In this document: positions 6,785 through 7,969 of the stretch, one piece after another | Position numbering within the stretch: the first letter of the stretch is position 1 | How the letters are laid out: each line of letters opens with the position of its first letter | Source: Hyphomicrobiaceae bacterium | GTDB lineage: Bacteria; Pseudomonadota; Alphaproteobacteria; Rhizobiales; Hyphomicrobiaceae | Reading direction: 5' to 3' | Assembly (NCBI GenBank): GCA_020442225.1 | Contig: JAGRKR010000383.1 | Span: forward strand, 1-7,969 | DNA: 7,969 bases | The notes under the pieces: model-generated | Seen by the model: only the letters and a program-made list of their open reading frames with translations | Told to the model about the DNA's origin: nothing | Database searches by the model: none | Made by a program: the position numbers and the translations under genes

Positions 6785-6829
6785 TCGTTGGAGATGGCGG
6801 CGCTCGCGCAGCCAGCGAGGACGTGAATC
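6773..6829. repeat. REP-like hairpin repeat, copy C
   Basis: The unit shared with copy D begins at 6773 (CACAGAGCCTGATCGT), inside the end of the peroxiredoxin-like gene; the part shared with copy A begins at 6783. GGAG (6790-6793) precedes a stem TGGC/GCCA (6795-6798/6811-6814), a G/A mismatch (6799/6810) and a GCGC/GCGC core (6800-6803/6806-6809). The A-T pair at the fourth step of copies A and B is C-G here. The tail is ACGTGAATC, as in copy A. Confidence 0.7.
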
Positions 6830-6840
6830 AGTCTATTCAG

Positions 6841-6898
6841 CACAGAGCCTGATCGTCGGAGATGGCTGCGCTCGCGCCGTCAGCGTTGACGCGAATGA
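6841..6898. repeat. REP-like hairpin repeat, copy D
   Basis: Direct tandem copy offset by 68 bases from copy C. Bases 6841-6877 match 6773-6809 at 35 of 37 positions. GGAG is at 6858-6861, the stem is TGGC/GTCA (6863-6866/6879-6882, one G-T wobble), the mismatch is T/C (6867/6878), and the GCGC core is 6868-6871/6874-6877. The tail is diverged but recognisable (GACGCGAAT). Confidence 0.7.
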
Positions 6899-6954
6899 GG
6901 CCAGCCGTGCAGCCTGATACGACCCGTTCCGGCAGAGCTCCGGCGGTTCCGTGA

Positions 6955-6986
6955 GGGGTGGGCGCGCAAACGGCGACGCCCGCCCT
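6955..6986 (-). terminator. GC stem-loop after the helix-hairpin-helix gene
   Basis: GGGTGGGCG (6956-6964) pairs with CGCCCGCCC (6977-6985), nine pairs including one G-T wobble, around a 12-base loop; an outer G-T pair (6955/6986) is possible. It begins 15 bases past the minus-strand stop at 7001 and is the best terminator candidate for that gene. There is no clear T tract. Confidence 0.4.
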
Positions 6987-7000
6987 CGTTCTGTTGCGGA

Positions 7001-7969
7001 TCAGGTCTTGGGCTTGCTCGTCTCGACCTCGCCGCGATCGACGCGGCGCGAGAAATCGGTCTGCCCGCCGGCGCTCAGAATACGCGCCTGCTCGACCCAG
7101 TTCTCCCGCTCGATGCGCCCCTTGAAATCGAGTTGCTCGCTCACGCGGGCAATCTCCTCCGGAGTCCAGTTGGCGACCTGCTCGTAGCTGGTAACGCCGA
7201 GCGCGTGCAGACGGCGCTCGATGAGCACGCCGACGCCCCGAATGCGCTTGAGGTCATCGGGTGTGGCCGAGCGCACGACTTTGCCGCCGCCTCGACCGGT
7301 TTCGCCGGGCGCAGCCGGCGGCGTCCGGTAGGCCTCGGAGCGGACCGAGCGGAAATTCGCGAGATCGGCCTTGATGCCGGCGACGCCGCCCGCCGCAGGA
7401 TCGCGATTGCGCCGAATGGCGTCGGCGAGCCGCGCAGGGCGCATCGCAGGCCCAGATGGCGCCACCTCGCTGCTCTCGTCCGCCTTGCCCTGGTCGAGCT
7501 GGCGCGAGAACTCGGTCTCCCCACCCTTGGACAGGATCAGCGCCTGTTCGATCCAATTCTCGCGCTCGATACGGCCCTTGACGCCGAGGGCGTCGTTGTA
7601 CTTCCGCACGTCTGCTGGCGACCAGCCGGCGATATCGCTGTAGCGCACCACGCCGCCGGCGTTGAGCAGGGTCTCGACTTCGGCCGAGACACCGCGAATA
7701 CGCTGCAACTTGTCGTGCGGCTTGTGCACGGGCGCGGCGGCGGGCTGTTCCGCCGCGAATGCGGCCCTGCTGGCGACATCGGGAGAGCTCGCCGCTGGCG
7801 CGACAGCCTCCGGGATCCCCGTCCCTGCGGGCTTCTGCCGGCGAGCCACCTCCAACGCCGCCAGCGACGCAGCAATCACGGCGGGGCTCGGCGCCGGGGC
7901 ACTCTTGTCCTCCGTCTCGACCGGCGCCTCGCGCACCTGCTCACGATGCGGCGGCGCAACCGGGCTCGC
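7001..7969 (-). CDS. Tandem helix-hairpin-helix (H3TH-like, COG3743-type) protein, N terminus missing
   Basis: Partial gene: the frame is open to the right edge, showing 322 residues plus TGA at 7001-7003. A GTG at 7936 could start it, but no ribosome-binding site precedes it and the reading continues upstream without a stop, so the true start probably lies outside. Fragment residues 1-84 are Ala/Pro-rich and probably disordered. Two homologous modules follow, about 85-161 and 238-313, each with LxRIRGV, a second helix-hairpin segment with W(S/T)P, then KGRIEREN-W-x-EQA-x-ILS-x-GG and FSR. A basic linker separates them. Modules of this kind occur alone, as C-terminal extensions of NuoE, and in proteins annotated as predicted flap-endonuclease-like; helix-hairpin-helix units generally bind DNA backbone non-specifically. 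No nuclease active site is visible, so I infer nucleic-acid binding at most. Confidence 0.75.
   Translation of the reverse strand, partial: ASPVAPPHREQVREAPVETEDKSAPAPSPAVIAASLAALEVARRQKPAGTGIPEAVAPAASSPDVASRAAFAAEQPAAAPVHKPHDKLQRIRGVSAEVETLLNAGGVVRYSDIAGWSPADVRKYNDALGVKGRIERENWIEQALILSKGGETEFSRQLDQGKADESSEVAPSGPAMRPARLADAIRRNRDPAAGGVAGIKADLANFRSVRSEAYRTPPAAPGETGRGGGKVVRSATPDDLKRIRGVGVLIERRLHALGVTSYEQVANWTPEEIARVSEQLDFKGRIERENWVEQARILSAGGQTDFSRRVDRGEVETSKPKT
7031..7258 (-). repeat. Intragenic repeat module 2
   Basis: Codes for the second helix-hairpin-helix module of the gene at 7001-7969. It matches module 1 most closely over KGRIEREN-W-(V/I)-EQA-x-ILS. The similarity is at the protein level and partly at the DNA level, as expected of an old internal duplication. 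Confidence 0.7.
7487..7717 (-). repeat. Intragenic repeat module 1
   Basis: Codes for the first helix-hairpin-helix module (from HDKLQRIRGV to RQLDQG). It has the same order of motifs as module 2, at nearly the same length (77 versus 76 residues), separated from it by a 76-residue linker rich in Arg, Ala and Pro. Confidence 0.7.

Noticed and set aside
5987..7000. A tmRNA (ssrA) gene near smpB
   Set aside because: No tRNA-Ala-like acceptor ends or Ala-rich tag reading frame could be found in the noncoding parts.

Overview
The window reads as ordinary chromosome from a high-GC alphaproteobacterium. The base composition is strongly G+C-rich, third codon positions are almost all G or C, and slt (soluble lytic transglycosylase), dapA and smpB are neighbours, a grouping common in that class. 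I cannot name the genus. Coding density is high. No tRNA, rRNA, CRISPR array, insertion sequence, integrase or phage gene is visible, and no stretch over about 260 bases lacks a gene.

Layout, left to right. (1) 1-312 (+): the C-terminal third or so of a family 5 (UdgB-type) uracil-DNA glycosylase, cut by the window edge. (2) 493-927 (+): a DUF3775-family protein of unknown function. (3) 928-1087: a convergent intergenic region with two tandem copies of a short hairpin-forming repeat and a GC stem-loop. (4) 1088-2008 (-): an alpha/beta hydrolase, apparently downstream of and co-transcribed with (5) 2091-4334 (-): a secreted Slt70-like lytic transglycosylase. (6) 4335-4587: the divergent slt/dapA promoter region, with a clean TCGACA-N6-TGTCGA palindrome. 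(7) 4588-5478 (+) dapA and 5513-5986 (+) smpB, 34 bases apart and probably one operon. (8) 6176-6784 (+): a peroxiredoxin-fold protein with Ser and Ile where the two redox cysteines are expected. (9) 6785-7000: a second convergent intergenic region, again with two tandem copies of the hairpin repeat and a GC stem-loop. (10) 7001-7969 (-): a protein with two tandem helix-hairpin-helix (H3TH-like) modules. Its frame stays open to the right edge, so its N terminus is missing.

Functionally these are housekeeping genes. DapA makes the lysine/meso-diaminopimelate precursor of peptidoglycan, Slt turns peptidoglycan over, SmpB rescues stalled ribosomes with tmRNA, and the glycosylase repairs deaminated bases. 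The genes do not add up to a new defence or biosynthetic system. The least explained signals are a REP-like repeat family (four copies in two tandem pairs, both in convergent gene junctions, with stem changes that keep pairing and a mismatch kept at the same stem position) and the cysteine-less peroxiredoxin homologue.
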